A stretch of 64,000 nt of DNA from Rotaria socialis (GCA_905331475.1 CAJNYU010002712.1:1-64000); one strand, 5' to 3'. Shown: positions 24,401 to 35,880, counted from the stretch's first letter. Numbers and translations: made by a program. Notes: generated by a model not told the origin, from the letters alone.

Positions 24401-27364
24401 CAGGGTTGCCACCTGACGAAGTCCAAAAAGCGGAAAGCTGAACTTAAAAAGCGGAAAATAGCGGAAACTAAAAACAAAAAAAGCGGAAACCTATTTTTTT
24501 ATAGATTTTTAGCATTTCTGAGAATATGAGGCAGTTTTTCATATCTATATCTATGGTATTTCGTTTTATTTCAGCAAAATTTCAAAACATATAAAAGACA
24601 AAATGAAAAAAATATAAATTTTACTGGACGCGCTGTTTTTTGAATGCATATTTGTTGTTACAACTGATTGCTCCCAGTAACTCTTTATCGGATAGCAAAT
24701 ATTGATGCATATCAGTACATGACAATGAGGAATTTCGACGAATTTGTAACTCAGCAGATACTAGATCGACTGACATTCGATTACGAGAATCACTAAGTAA
24801 ATGCTTCATGTCAGAAAAAATACTTTCGACATAAGCATTACTAGCTGGAATCGAGTACAAAAAACAGATCAATTTCTTCATATTTGGTGTCGGTGTAGCA
24901 TTAACAGCAAGTAGCATTGCCCAAAGTTGATCTGACCGAATTACTTTTGTTTGTTCTTCCTCATCTTCTTCGTCAGATTCACTTTGATGAATTGACGTTG
25001 TTGATGAGTTACGAATTTCTTCTTGTCCTTCATTGGAAAGAAAAATTTGAATCTGATCTAGTAATGGTACTTCTTTTTTCTGAATCATTTCGAAAGCCAA
25101 TTTTAATTCAGTGAACTCGTTGAACAAGTCATCTTCGTTCAAACCTTTGATTTTCGTAATTTCGATACATTTTTGAACCTGATTCCAAGTAAGATTTTCA
25201 ATGCCATAACCGAAGTGTCCAATAGCTTCTAGAAAAGCAACGTTTTGTGAGAAATATTTGTCGATATACTCTAAAAATGTCAAGATGAATCGTTTGAAAG
25301 AAGCTTGTAGTTCGGCACTAGTATCAGATGACATTCAATTTAATAGATTTCGACATTGAATTCCAAAAAAAGAAGTGTCAAGTCGCTGTTTGAGTTTGTA
25401 TTGAATTGATGTTATTATTCGATATAAATCAATTGCTGTAATAGACTTCTTTTGTAATTCCAAGTTAGTTTTCTGAATTTCAAAAAGAATATGGTGTAAA
25501 AATGTTAATATACATAATGTTTCTTCAGATTGAAAATTTTTTTCTAATTCTTTAGGAGTTTCTCTGTTTGATTGATCTGTGAAATACTCCTTTACTAGTT
25601 TGTAGACAAGTAATAAACGATCAATCGATAAATACAACGATAACCATCGAATTTTGATGTGCTTAATCAAGACCTGAAAAACATTATAAGAAAATACTGT
25701 TCTGTTAGTCTTTCCTAGTGTATACTCCGTAGTCAAGAATACCTTACCTGAAAATTGTTTTCATAGAATTCATAGTAACTTTTGAGTTCTTGAACTCTCT
25801 TAGTTGAACGAGAAAAATGAGCGTAGACCATCATAAGAAATTTTTCAACGTCAACGGTCAATTGCTGATGACCCCACTTCACCCCGTTATGCAGAATGTG
25901 ACAATAACAATTTCCTTAATGAATCAATTATAAATTGACGATATACTGGCACTCTTTGACTCAGTTTACCTTTAAATAGATTTTCAACTTGATCATGAAA
26001 TAATGTATAGACACTATGAGTATTGTCCATGTTAACATTTGTATTATCAGCTCCAATCGATGTAAGACCTTCCAAGGACAAACCAGATTTTTTAATTGCA
26101 GCCTCAAGATTTTCAAAGGTATTCGTGGCTGATTCATCAGCATCGTCGATCAAATCAATTATACCTGTTAAGTATAGAAAAATCAAAGATTAACGTTTGT
26201 GGAAAAGCCTGAACTGAAGCATAGAAACCTTTTTTCACCCCAAACTTTGAAAAATATTGCACACAAACTGGAAAAAGCTTTGTATTTCCTTTGTTCGATG
26301 CATCGAACATGATCGAAAAAAAACATGCTTCTTTCACTTCAATTAAAATTTGTTGAGTGAAATATGGAGCTAAAACATTAAGTGCAATGGATGAGCATTT
26401 TGTTCGTCCACATGACATCGATTTTCCAATTGCAGAACAAGATGAAAAAATTGTTTTGATGACATTTGTGGTGCATTGTTGAGATGAATAAGAATGACCA
26501 TGTTTCACTCCATGGTATACAAAAGTACCTTCTGCAGCTGCTACTTCTTCACTCTCTTTATTTGGCTTCATTGTTGACGTTATCAATTGTCGATTTATAC
26601 TAAATGATTTCATGTTATGGATGTGTCTTTTCAACTTTATATGCCGATCAATATCATTCTTTCCACCATAATGGATTGAAAATTTTTCATTGCAGGCAAT
26701 GCAGAGAGCTTTAGTTGAATCCGGTTTGTACTCTCGTAAAAATGATCCGAGTTGAGAATCAAGTAGCCACTGTAGATTAAACACGCCCTTTTTTTTCTTC
26801 TTTTCACAAGTATTTGAGGCGGCTTTGACATTTTTATTTTCATTCGATTTTAAAACTGGTGTTGTTGGTATCGATTCTTCATGATTATTATCATTATCAT
26901 CATTATCATCTTCAATTATTATCTCACTATCCATAACTTACAGAAATTTTGTTTAAACTATTGGGTTTGCGGTTCTTTTATGTAGATATAGTATATACAA
27001 TTAGTTGAAAATAATTCACTATCAGTTGAGAACAGACTGGTGTTTTTACTTTACGAATAGAAAATTAGAGCACAGCCTCTCTTACATAGAAAAAGTTTTA
27101 GTGTTCTTCTTCCACTGATTTTATGAATCAGAAAATAATAGCGATGACTCACTGTATGTGCAAGCAATAAGAATTGCTTCAACAATTGCAGGTTTTATTC
27201 TGGATGCATTTTCAACTTGTAACATGTTTTATACGAAAAAGTGGAAAAAAGGAAAAAAAAGTAAAAAAGTAAAAAAGCGGAAAAAGCGGAACTGCGGAAA
27301 AAAAGCGGAAAAAAAGGAAAAAAGCGGAAACTTTCCGCAAAAAGCGGAAGAGGTGGCAACCCTG
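24401..27364 (-). mobile_element. hAT DNA transposon (2.96 kb), nearly complete
   Basis: Terminal inverted repeats CAGGGTTGCCACCT...AGGTGGCAACCCTG mark both ends. Both subterminal regions are crowded with AAGCGGAAA-type repeats (24425-24495 and about 27240-27350), the usual layout of hAT transposase binding sites. It encodes a BED-finger transposase on the minus strand. The 8-bp flanks differ (ATCATTAA left, ATTCGCAC right), so no target duplication survives, which points to a rearrangement after insertion. Confidence 0.9.
24621..26934 (-). CDS. hAT transposase with BED-type zinc finger
   Basis: Four exons are inferred: 26229-26934, 25970-26164, 25748-25914 and 24621-25673, with GT..AG introns and matching phases, giving about 705 codons. 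The N-terminus is acidic. A BED finger follows (CIACNEKFSIHYGGKNDIDRH with the final His a few residues on). Next come the catalytic-core landmarks FFSIMFDASNKGN and LTSIGADNTNVNM, then CYCHILHNGVKWG, IKIRWLSLYLSI and the C-terminal dimerisation region FLYSIPASNAYVESIFSDMK. One in-frame TGA at 25335-25337 in exon 4 interrupts the protein, so this copy is probably inactive unless it is a sequencing error. It cuts and pastes its own element and is unrelated to the host gene it interrupts. Confidence 0.85.
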
Positions 27365-27500
27365 ATTCGCACCCTCAAGAAAAACTTTAAGAATTACTAT
27401 CTAAGTTAATATAATATTGAGAACACCACCTGATGAAGTCAAGCCAAGACAGAAACAACTGTTGTCGTGGTACGGCATTCGAATTTCTAAGCACACACCC
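27365..27500 (+). repeat. Hammerhead-containing tandem unit beside the hAT right end
   Basis: The tail sequence ATTCG..CACCCTCAAGA occurs at 27365 and again near 27476-27490, on both sides of a hammerhead (27425-27471), giving a unit of roughly 115 bp. The hAT right end abuts the first tail exactly, so the transposon boundary and the ribozyme repeat boundary coincide. Confidence 0.55.
27425..27471 (+). ncRNA. Type I hammerhead ribozyme, copy C
   Basis: Stem I ACCAC/GTGGT (27425-27429, 27467-27471), core CTGATGA at 27430-27436, stem II GTC..GAC, GAAA at 27452-27455. Stem III ACAA-CTG-TTGT is longer than in copies A and B, followed by cleavage triplet GTC ending at 27466. An A-A mismatch at the base of stem II is unusual and may lower activity. 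Confidence 0.7.
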
Positions 27501-27547
27501 TCAAGATATGATAGTAAGATTAGTTGCAAAAGTTATGTCAATATAAA

Positions 27548-29527
27548 TTAGTTCAAGTAGAATAATCGATAAAAAGCCAGAAAACTAAAATGTAACACAC
27601 ATATGGTTGTTTGATGAAAGATATCGAAGAACAATCCTGCTTCCGATTTATTTATACAAACGTTTTCGTCGGGTATTGGTGACAGCTTTTCGTTGAGAAA
27701 ACTTCGATAGACTTGTCGATGATACAGTGGCTGTGGACCACGATAACTTTCAAAAAATAAATCATCACGAAAAGCTTCAAAATCATAGCCGAAAATCAAA
27801 ATCGGTTGTCGGAATACGGTCCAAGTAACATTTTCTTTGCATGATGGTGTAGTCAACGATCCTTCATATCGCCAAAATTCAGTTAAATTGCTTCCCATAA
27901 GTAAATTCAAAGTTAAATCAACTGTGGCAGAACTATTTTCCTCCATTAGATGACGTGCAGTATCAAAATAAGTTTGCCAATGTTGCTCCATTGCAACAGC
28001 TTTTGATCTATTTCTCGGATACACTTGATGCCTTGTGCTATCTTCGGTTTCCATTAAAAAGCCCAAGACAGCAAGCTGACCTGTTTCAGCGTGATGATAC
28101 ACAAAATGACTTTCACCAGCAGATTTATCACCATTCCTAAATGGACATATTTTTCAATAAGTACTTGTGCTTCATATGAATAGTTATTCTTCCTCATTCG
28201 CTTATGTACCAAAATATATTGTAAGTTAGAATAGGATTTTCTTAACCCTTTCCAGCCCGCTGTTTGGAAATTGTCGTACCCCCCTGGGGAAAATGTTGCC
28301 ATATGGCAACACCGGGCCGGAAAGGGTTAAAAATCGAAAAATATTCTCAGTCATTGATTTATTGATAAAGCTTCAGGGTGGTGAATAACGAAAAATCGAA
28401 GCCCAGGTCTCAATTTTTCTGGTGAAATGTTGAATTCTATGAGTCACCAATCTAAAAAACAAAAAAAGTTAGCTGAAATTCACGAAACGAGGCCACAGAA
28501 CGTCAACAGACTGACATAAACTAGTTTCCTTTGTTTTTTTTAGCAATATTCAATTCTTCAGCAAATTGATTGAAATGGTAAATTCGATTTCTTTTGGTCT
28601 GAAAGAAATTCTGACTAATTATTATAACAGTTTAGAAACGATGATAAAATGGTAATAATTTACAAATCAATGTAATCTATAACGGGGTGAAGAAAAATGT
28701 ACGAATTAGTGGTTAATTAAGAGCACGTTATCAATTTCTTAGAATTCATCTCAACATTTTTCTCTTACTGTGTTCAAGGTAGGGGTGAGAAGTTATTGTT
28801 ATCTTGTTGTTATTAACAACAATAGCAATATCTTTTCTCGATAGTTATTTATTATAAATAGCAGATAAACAACAAATAACTTTTTTTTTCTGAAAACTGA
28901 GTTTACTGTTTATATTGGTTATACCATGCGAATTAGCACTATTGAAGTTAAAAATGTGTTCTCTAGTAATTATAAGCTCATATATCGGATACAATTAGAA
29001 TATTCAGCTAGCTGAGACAGAATCTTTTTTAGAAAAAAAAAGTTATTTGTTATTTATCTGTTATTGATAACAATAACAATAACAGTAAATTCACGTCCCT
29101 AGTTCAAGGTCATGACTGCTTCCGATTCATATACTTACACCTGATGTTCACTTCCACTATTGTCATTCGGTCCCCAATGAAGATGAAAACTATCAAAAAT
29201 ATATCTTCCCTTCAAATTTCCACCCGTTAATGATATTGGTGTTGGACTATTCGGTACTGCTGTTATTGTATGTCCATTATTTGTGAGTTTGAACTTGACT
29301 GGTTCGTAATAAATAGATGTTAACTCGAATCGGCTAAAAGTTTGGGAGACTGTACATTTTGTTCGAATATTAATTGGCGATTGGTTTTTCCCACCACACG
29401 CTACATAGTTTTTTTTCCAAACGTCAGGCCCATGCTTACCATAATCCCAGTCGGCACTCGCGATTGCATTGTTCAATATTAATATAAGTATAAATAGATG
29501 TAGCATCTGATGATACATTAATAACAT
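27548..29527 (-). CDS. Alpha carbonic anhydrase, secreted or membrane-anchored
   Basis: Two exons, 29139-29527 and 27548-28136, join in phase across GTAAGT...TTTAG to give about 325 residues. The enzyme interconverts CO2 and bicarbonate. A signal peptide (about residues 1-24) is followed by the family landmarks QSPINI (50-55), NNGHTIT with the proton-shuttle His (about 86), zinc ligands His115 and His117 in FHLHWG, and the third zinc His (about 140) in ESHFVYHH. The substrate-pocket motif GSLTTPSC is also present. All catalytic residues are there, so it should be active. The C-terminus ends in a hydrophobic stretch (HQTTICVLHFSFLAFYRLF), suggesting a membrane or GPI anchor as in CA IV/XII/XIV types. 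The single intron is about 1 kb, far longer than other introns here, because it contains two MITEs. The HQV-NGDK exon junction falls between the second and third zinc ligands. Confidence 0.93.
28246..28326. mobile_element. piggyBac-type MITE (81 bp) in carbonic anhydrase intron
   Basis: Flanked by TTAA on both sides (28242-28245, 28327-28330) with ends CCCTTTCC...GGAAAGGG, the classic piggyBac pattern. The interior is GC-rich and partly palindromic (GTTGCCATATGGCAAC). Confidence 0.75.
28780..29101. mobile_element. hAT-type MITE (322 bp) in carbonic anhydrase intron
   Basis: A perfect 8-bp duplication GTTCAAGG (28772-28779 and 29102-29109) flanks imperfect inverted ends TAGGGGTGA...TCACGTCCCTA. 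Subterminal inverted (GTTATT)n / (AATAAC)n tracts make a long hairpin. The 8-bp duplication fits hAT. The ends differ from the full-length hAT at 24401, so a different family mobilised it. Confidence 0.8.
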
Positions 29528-32017
29528 TGCATTAATTTGATTGGTCGTTTGTTTAACCTTTGAGAAAAACTAAACAAAAATTAGCAAACATGACACTGAT
29601 CTTCGACTCGACAGTGAAATCAATCATTTTTATAATTGGAAAAGTCGCACCTACTACTTCAAGTAAACTGTATTTGTACTAGATAAGCGTTGATACTGGC
29701 CAAAAGATGAAAACTGATCTTTTAGCTCTTTTCAGATTCAAGTATTTGGAAAAATAGACATTTCGTAAAAGAAACTATTGCAGCGAAAAAGAGAAAAAGC
29801 TTACCTCTACCGTTATACGCGGCACTAATGTTAGTCGAGCTACTTCATTCTAAATCGTTATGACAAATGGAGAGGCATAGTTTAGTGTTTTACTACACTA
29901 TATTTATTCAACTATACTCTACATCCACGTGTATTCATCTAATACAAAACATACGCTTATATACGCCACCGAGAAAGAAGAAAAAGGAAGAAATGGATGT
30001 ATATCCGAGTAACAGGAAGGCTAATTATAAAAGAGAATTGATACATCGATGCTATTATAATCGCCTTGGCCGAACAGAAGGAAAGAAGAAGATGACCAAT
30101 GACAAGAAGAGAGTAGTTGAGAACGACACAACTCTGTCCTCTAGTTTTTCACACATCAGGGACAAGGATAAACTATTGTTACCGGATTTATGAGAAATAG
30201 TATTTAACTAGCTTCGTACATAATTTAGCGTTACCAATATTGACACAACTATTTCGTGAGCAAAAATTTCTTGAGAGTACATAAATAGTGATTTCAATTC
30301 AATCTACTCGGGCATACATTTTTCTACCGGTTTTTTGAAGATCTTTGCATTGCCAGTCTCGGAAAACTTCTTAAGAAGCGTCTACAGTTTCACAGAGTAG
30401 TCTTTACACGGCTCGTGAATGCCTCGATAGCGAAAAATGTTGACCTTAAATAGTATAGTCAAGCAATGTGATCAACTACTATGCAGATCTACTTATATTT
30501 CTGGATAATCAATATAAATCAATCCTACTTTTAAAAGGTTTCACGCGCAACACAAACTATATAATAGCCTGCATAAGAACATTTTCTGTTTGCATCTACA
30601 ATCAAGTAACATCACGCAGCAAGCTCTCTCATAGCTAAGACTTGATAAGATAACATTTTGTTGTCAGCACTCATATATGATATGCAGCTTCAATTTGGAA
30701 AAAAATTACTTGTAAAAAAAAAGATAACGGCAAATATTGCAGTGCACGTGTTTTTATATCATGTTGCGTTTATAGTTGTTCTTGTCGATTGGAGTTTGTT
30801 TACTTTAATATCCTTTTGCCAAAATATCTTCACCTGGATCATCTATCGAGTAATTACTGGCTGATAATTGTTCTTTATCAAGGTACTTTTGAACATAAAT
30901 AAATTGTTCTGATGGCTCACAAAAACAACTTGTACAAAACAGCGTTTCAATTCATTTTCTTAATGCCACCTATTTTTCCTAGACATTTAACGCACTTTTT
31001 TCATTGAAAACGCTACAAAGAAGATCGAGAATGTGTTTTGACGGATGCGTTGAATCTTTCTAAAATTAATTTTTTTCTTCATAATCTTAGGTAACCTTTT
31101 CTATAAGACTTTTCAGTACTTCCTGTCAGGTCGCTAAGCGCATAAGGAATCCGTGAAATGGCTCCATATGAGTTTTCTGACGGCAATATTGCATGAATTT
31201 TGAATATTTTACTAATAACTTAAACTCCGATTTTTACGAAAAGTTCTTAGAGACTATGCCTTATTTTATTGCTCTACCACAGAAACCTGCGAGTTTGTAG
31301 AGGTGATTAAACACGAAATTGTTTTCTTCAGTTGGAAAACACGAGCAATAGTTTGAGTCGTCCGAAAAAAACTCGAAGTTATTTTTTTAGTTATAACGTA
31401 TTTATCCTCATTGATAAATATTATTTAAACATTCATTGGGCTTATTCTATTGTAGCTGGTAAACTAGTTACCTGCTTTGATTTCAGACTTTTTACAATAA
31501 ATAGAATCTACTCTGATCGATCAAATATTGTTTAACGTGGATAGTAAAATGAATTTAGCAAATATTTCCGATTGCAATTTCTTTTTCCAACGTATAGTTT
31601 TTAAGTTAGCAATTCAAAACAAAAGTGCTATATGGCACGAATTGGTTATACATTCGTGTATATCGAGTCCATCGGGCAAGATATTGTGAGGGTGAGGATG
31701 TGATTTTAAAAAGGAAAAAGCATCTTCTCTCGATACAATCAAGAATGTCCTCAATTTGAGTTCTATAAATTGAAAAATACTTATCAAAAGTCGAAAACGT
31801 TTTTGCTAATAAAGCATTGTTTCCCTGTGTATGAAATGAATAGCAGTGATCAAGCTTTACTTACCTCCATCTATTCGATGTTTCGTTTTGTCGTTCAGCA
31901 AATGTCAACAAACGTCAAACTGCAAAGTTGAGGCATTGAGTTATATACGACTACAAACTTTTTCTTCTTATTATTCATCGTCTGCCTACACACTGCGAGA
32001 GCAAGCGATTTTAAACC
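29528..32017. other. Intergenic, no gene supported
   Basis: AT-rich. A Lys-rich 108-codon ATG frame at 29867-30193 (plus) has no recognisable domain and is probably spurious. Nothing else is supported. Confidence 0.4.
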
Positions 32018-32107
32018 CTAGTCAACTCTCCCTAGAAGAATCCCCAGGGAGTCCCCTGACAAATCCCCGGGGACTCCCTGGGGATTCTTCTAGGGAGAGT
32101 TGACTAG
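32018..32107. repeat. Perfect 39-bp-arm hairpin element
   Basis: Arms 32018-32056 and 32069-32107 are exact reverse complements over 39 bp, starting CTAGTCAACTC and ending GAGTTGACTAG, around a 12-base loop. Inside the arms, CCCTAG, CCCCAGGGAG and CCCCGGGG form further nested palindromes. GC-rich within AT-rich DNA and noncoding. Confidence 0.9.
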
Positions 32108-33893
32108 TGCACTAGCAGAGTATAACGAAAATGCAAGGAATAACAGCAGAAAGGATATCTTATTGAAAGAATAGCTCTATCTATATCGGTGAATATAGAA
32201 ACATTGATACATTAGGTTTGGGATACAATTCCCTAAAAGAAAATTGACGAGCAAATCATATTCCGTTTTGTACAATTCTATCAACGGTACCAAACGATAA
32301 ATATCTACTCCTTTAAAGCTTCATTTACGTTAAGCTCGCCATACATTTATAAAAAAAACTTCAGTAATTTACTTGATTTCTATCCTGAATTATGATTGTT
32401 GAGGGTTTGTGACTTTAGTTTTTTGTTAAAATGCTGTCTCTACGAAACATTCGAAAAATATCCATTTATCACGCACGTTGTCATCTTTTGAATTTTGTGA
32501 CTTAAATATCTCGTAAAGGGATTGATCGATTTGCGTAAGAAGTCAAGTTGTTTGCATGTCTTAATACTAAGGTACTAGAAGACTGAGTCTGAATGTTTCG
32601 TAATGGTAAAATGGAATATCTCAGTCAAATGAAAGCTAAGCCCTATGAGAATATGAAATTCGTTTTTATTATACGAACGCTCGTTTTTCGTATCAATTCT
32701 ACAAATAAAATACGATTCAAACTCACATATATAAGGAATTAAAGAAAGTATATATTGCATTCATTCTATTTCTTCAAGCGTTTATCAACTCTTTTGCAGA
32801 TCATATTGTCTTAAAAAAAGGCGACCATGGCCATTCTTCTCTACAGTTTTATGAGTTTTATTTAGTTCTAAACATATTCCTAGGCACTAAAAAGGACACC
32901 AAGTCAGAACCAAAAAAGAGCACTTTACATAAATAGAACCAAGAAATAATTCTGTTCGATACTTTCTTGTAGATAGTACTTTTCTGTTGAAAAATGGAAA
33001 ATCTAGAATCAATATTTCAATAGTCGAAACTAGAACAATATTGTTGAATCTCAAGGCTATACAAATTTTTTCGCAACTTTGAAAATAATAGCCATCATGT
33101 GGCATTTCATAGATAACTATTCGGCAATAACATAGCCTATCGAGTTTACTCCTCTAACTATTGTACTTCTGAATTATTGCAATATATAAACAGTAAGAAT
33201 TTTAAATCCAATATTTTTCTGTTTCGCTAGCATACAAAAGGGTGATTGTGTTTTGAAATGAATCAATTTATTATCTATCTCTTGTATCATGTAGGAATTA
33301 GCGAACAAATATTAAAAAAAGAGAAGACAGCATTATTACCATTTGGCGAAAGCTAAACGATTAATTATGCTGTGATTGGATTTTTCCGGATGCATGGCGA
33401 TCGAAGATTTCTGAATGACTGATGATTATAGATGATTAGTAGCTTAGCTGTTCAACGACAGCACACCATGATTATATATATGACTTGTTTCTGGAGGAAT
33501 ACATTACTGATTAATATTTGCTTTTACCATTCGCTCGTTTGAAAATCGTGAAATATTATTTTTTAATATGTGATGCATGTTAGACAAACAGTGATGAAGT
33601 TATGGGAAGACATCTCCAGTGCGACTCATTGAAAAATATTCGACCTTCATACAGCTGATTTGTTCTTTTGAAAATCTGCCTTGATGAGTCATCGATTGAT
33701 GATGTGTCGTCAAAGTAGAAGAAAAAGTTGCGCAATGGCAGTTCTGTTTATAAAGTAACACAACCACGGAGTAACAGAATCTTCAATTTTATATAAACGG
33801 CTACGGAAAATGTCTGCATTACTCAAGAAATCTCAAGTTATTATTGATTTAAATAAAATATAAAATTATGAAGATACTTCAGAAATAAAACGA
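32108..33893. other. Intergenic, no gene seen
   Basis: AT-rich sequence upstream of the oxygenase gene with only short chance frames. No promoter element could be singled out. Confidence 0.45.
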
Positions 33894-34916
33894 ATGGAAA
33901 CTGAATTCGAATCGAACGGTTGGTGTTTTGTTCTTCTACCAAATGAACTCATTTTGAATTCAAATTTAACCAAAAAACTGTTAAAGTTTTTTGAATTTTA
34001 CGATGCTAAGAGTGTATTTTCGCAACGGCAGCAAATTTATGGCTACTCAAAAGTGAATCATAAAGAAGGTATCAAACTCTTGACTGGAAGCTATTTTGGT
34101 CAATTTGCAAGTAAAGCATTAGTACCAATAACACTTGTAGAACCATTAAATTATCTTTCACAAGTATTCGATGCTGTAACAAAGCGTTTGATTGAACTTC
34201 TTGATCAGAATTCAGTATTTCAACAGGAACCATCTTTATTATCTCTCATTGGACGTGCTGATCTTCCTTTACAAGATGAACATTTTGGTATGCTTGATAT
34301 TGTAAACTATTTCAATGTAAAAAGTGGTTTTCAACCACCTAAAGATGGACAAACAACTGAAGAAGTTAATTGCGTTCCACATTATGATCCAGGTCTACTT
34401 TCAATTAGTATTCTATCGACACATGAAGGACTTCAGTTGAAAAATCTGATCAGTAACGAATGGGTAGATGGGCCTTTGGAAACGAATATGGGTGTTATAT
34501 GGTTAGGAGAAGCAGCATCTAGAATAACAGAAAATCGTCTTAAACCAGGTATTCATCGAGTTATTTATCCTCAAGTATCAAAATCTCGACTTACAATATG
34601 GTATGAATTATGTACAATTGAACAATTAAAAAATATAAGTGCTGAGAACAAAAATGAAGTAATGAATAACGGAACTGTTACATTTAAAAATCTTCCTTGG
34701 TTACCTCCAATGACTGTTTCGTCTGGTGAGACAAAACTTGATTTTTTGAAACGAGTTGAAATAGCAGCTGGTTTATCAATGAGTAAAACAGGTCCGCCGA
34801 CTTATCAACTTGAAAAACATGTCATTACATATCCAATCACTGGATGGAAAGATCGATTTAAGAATATGCTGATGTATGCAATAAATGTTTTCGCGAATGT
34901 TCAACAGAAGAACTAA
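33894..34916 (+). CDS. 2-oxoglutarate/Fe(II)-dependent oxygenase (IPNS-like fold), intronless
   Basis: A single ATG-started exon of 340 codons. The double-stranded beta-helix iron site is visible: His163-x-Asp165 in CVPHYDPGLLSISIL, distal His221 in KPGIHRVIYP, and Arg232 with Thr234 in SRLTIWYEL to bind 2-oxoglutarate. An N-terminal GWCFVLLP segment resembles the start of plant and bacterial isopenicillin-N-synthase-like dioxygenases. Such enzymes couple 2-oxoglutarate decarboxylation to substrate hydroxylation or related oxidation; the substrate is unknown. The last 90 residues (after YELC) are an extension with no recognised motif. Lack of introns in a region where neighbours are intron-rich could mean a retro-copy or horizontal acquisition, which is common in bdelloids, but codon use was not measured. 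Confidence 0.82.
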   Translation: METEFESNGWCFVLLPNELILNSNLTKKLLKFFEFYDAKSVFSQRQQIYGYSKVNHKEGIKLLTGSYFGQFASKALVPITLVEPLNYLSQVFDAVTKRLIELLDQNSVFQQEPSLLSLIGRADLPLQDEHFGMLDIVNYFNVKSGFQPPKDGQTTEEVNCVPHYDPGLLSISILSTHEGLQLKNLISNEWVDGPLETNMGVIWLGEAASRITENRLKPGIHRVIYPQVSKSRLTIWYELCTIEQLKNISAENKNEVMNNGTVTFKNLPWLPPMTVSSGETKLDFLKRVEIAAGLSMSKTGPPTYQLEKHVITYPITGWKDRFKNMLMYAINVFANVQQKN

Positions 34917-35034
34917 TTAGATTCGCAGTGCAGAGTTCGAAATCAATGTTGTTGCATTTATTTTAAACATCTCAGAAGCATCACAATCGAAATAATAATT
35001 AGTACCAAACTTGTTTTCTTCTTTTTTCTGAAGT

Positions 35035-35175
35035 TTACCCATGTTGCGAATACCGGATCATTTTTTGCGGTAAACTGCGGTATTTTATCCGTTCTGCGGT
35101 AATGGGAGCCGGTAACCGGATCGGTAAAACCGCGGTTAACTGCCGATTTTCATGCGGCTTTTATTACATGGGTAA
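35035..35175. mobile_element. GC-rich palindromic micro-element (GCGGTAA motif), 141 bp
   Basis: Ends TTACCCATGT...ACATGGGTAA are 10-bp perfect inverted repeats. The interior repeats GCGGTAA and TTACCG-type units in both orientations. Noncoding; no target duplication was clear. Confidence 0.6.
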
Positions 35176-35654
35176 GAACTTGATAACTGAAACGAAGATG
35201 GATATATTGTTGTGTCGATATTGATGGCACGCTTCGATGACTCTCCTTCCTTCTCTTTCTGTTCTCATTCCATTGTTCTAATGTATCTCTCTCCTGTCTC
35301 TCTTCTATCTCTCTCCTATATATACGTGCGTCATGTATGAAGTTGTTACACTCTGGAGATGTCAGATGACACAATACACCATCATGCCGACGGACATAGG
35401 CGACACTCTCTAGTTTTGTCGTTACACTCTGGATAACTTGAAGTAGCCTAATAAATATCTTTGCCGAGAGTGGCACAAGCTACTCTAATCAAGTTGTTCG
35501 TTACAATTGTGATCCATTATAATGATTGCATTGTCATTTTACGGGCAACAGGATACGCACGAAAGTCTCATTAATAAACTTGCTACAGCCTAATTAAAGA
35601 AGAGTAAGATGGTGTTATTGAATACTCACAACTATAAGACGATGATTGTGATTT

Positions 35655-35880
35655 CAAATTTGGGGTGTGGGTGTGGGTGGGTGCGTTTTAGCATACTACG
35701 GCCGGTTTCATCTTTGCTGAAGCGACTCATAAGGCAGCTTACATCTTTTCAATTATTCGAAATGGTCTAGAGATCACAAATAAGTTATTTGACCTCAGAT
35801 ACATATCTAAGTATTTCGAGTGGAAATTCTGGGTGTAGGTGTGGGTATGATAAGCAACCCCAATACAGATTGTATTTCAT
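35655..35880 (-). ncRNA. Decayed hammerhead unit in tandem, with telomere-like repeats
   Basis: On the minus strand, GCTGCC-TTATGAG...GAAACCGGCC (about 35695-35738) aligns with copies A and B, but the CTGATGA core reads CTTATGA, so it should be inactive. GTGTGGGTGTGGGTGGG lies at about 35664-35682. A second related tract (GGGTGTAGGTGTGGGTATG) followed by a TAAGCAACC remnant lies at 35831-35858, suggesting two head-to-tail units about 185 bp apart. Confidence 0.55.

Noticed and set aside
29867-30193. Plus-strand 108-codon frame as a gene
   Set aside because: Low-complexity Lys/Arg-rich sequence, no domain, no splice signals that extend it, and no recognisable relatives.
35150-35476. Minus-strand frame ending at 35150
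   Set aside because: It starts without an ATG, runs into a palindromic micro-element at its 3' side, and has no recognised domain.
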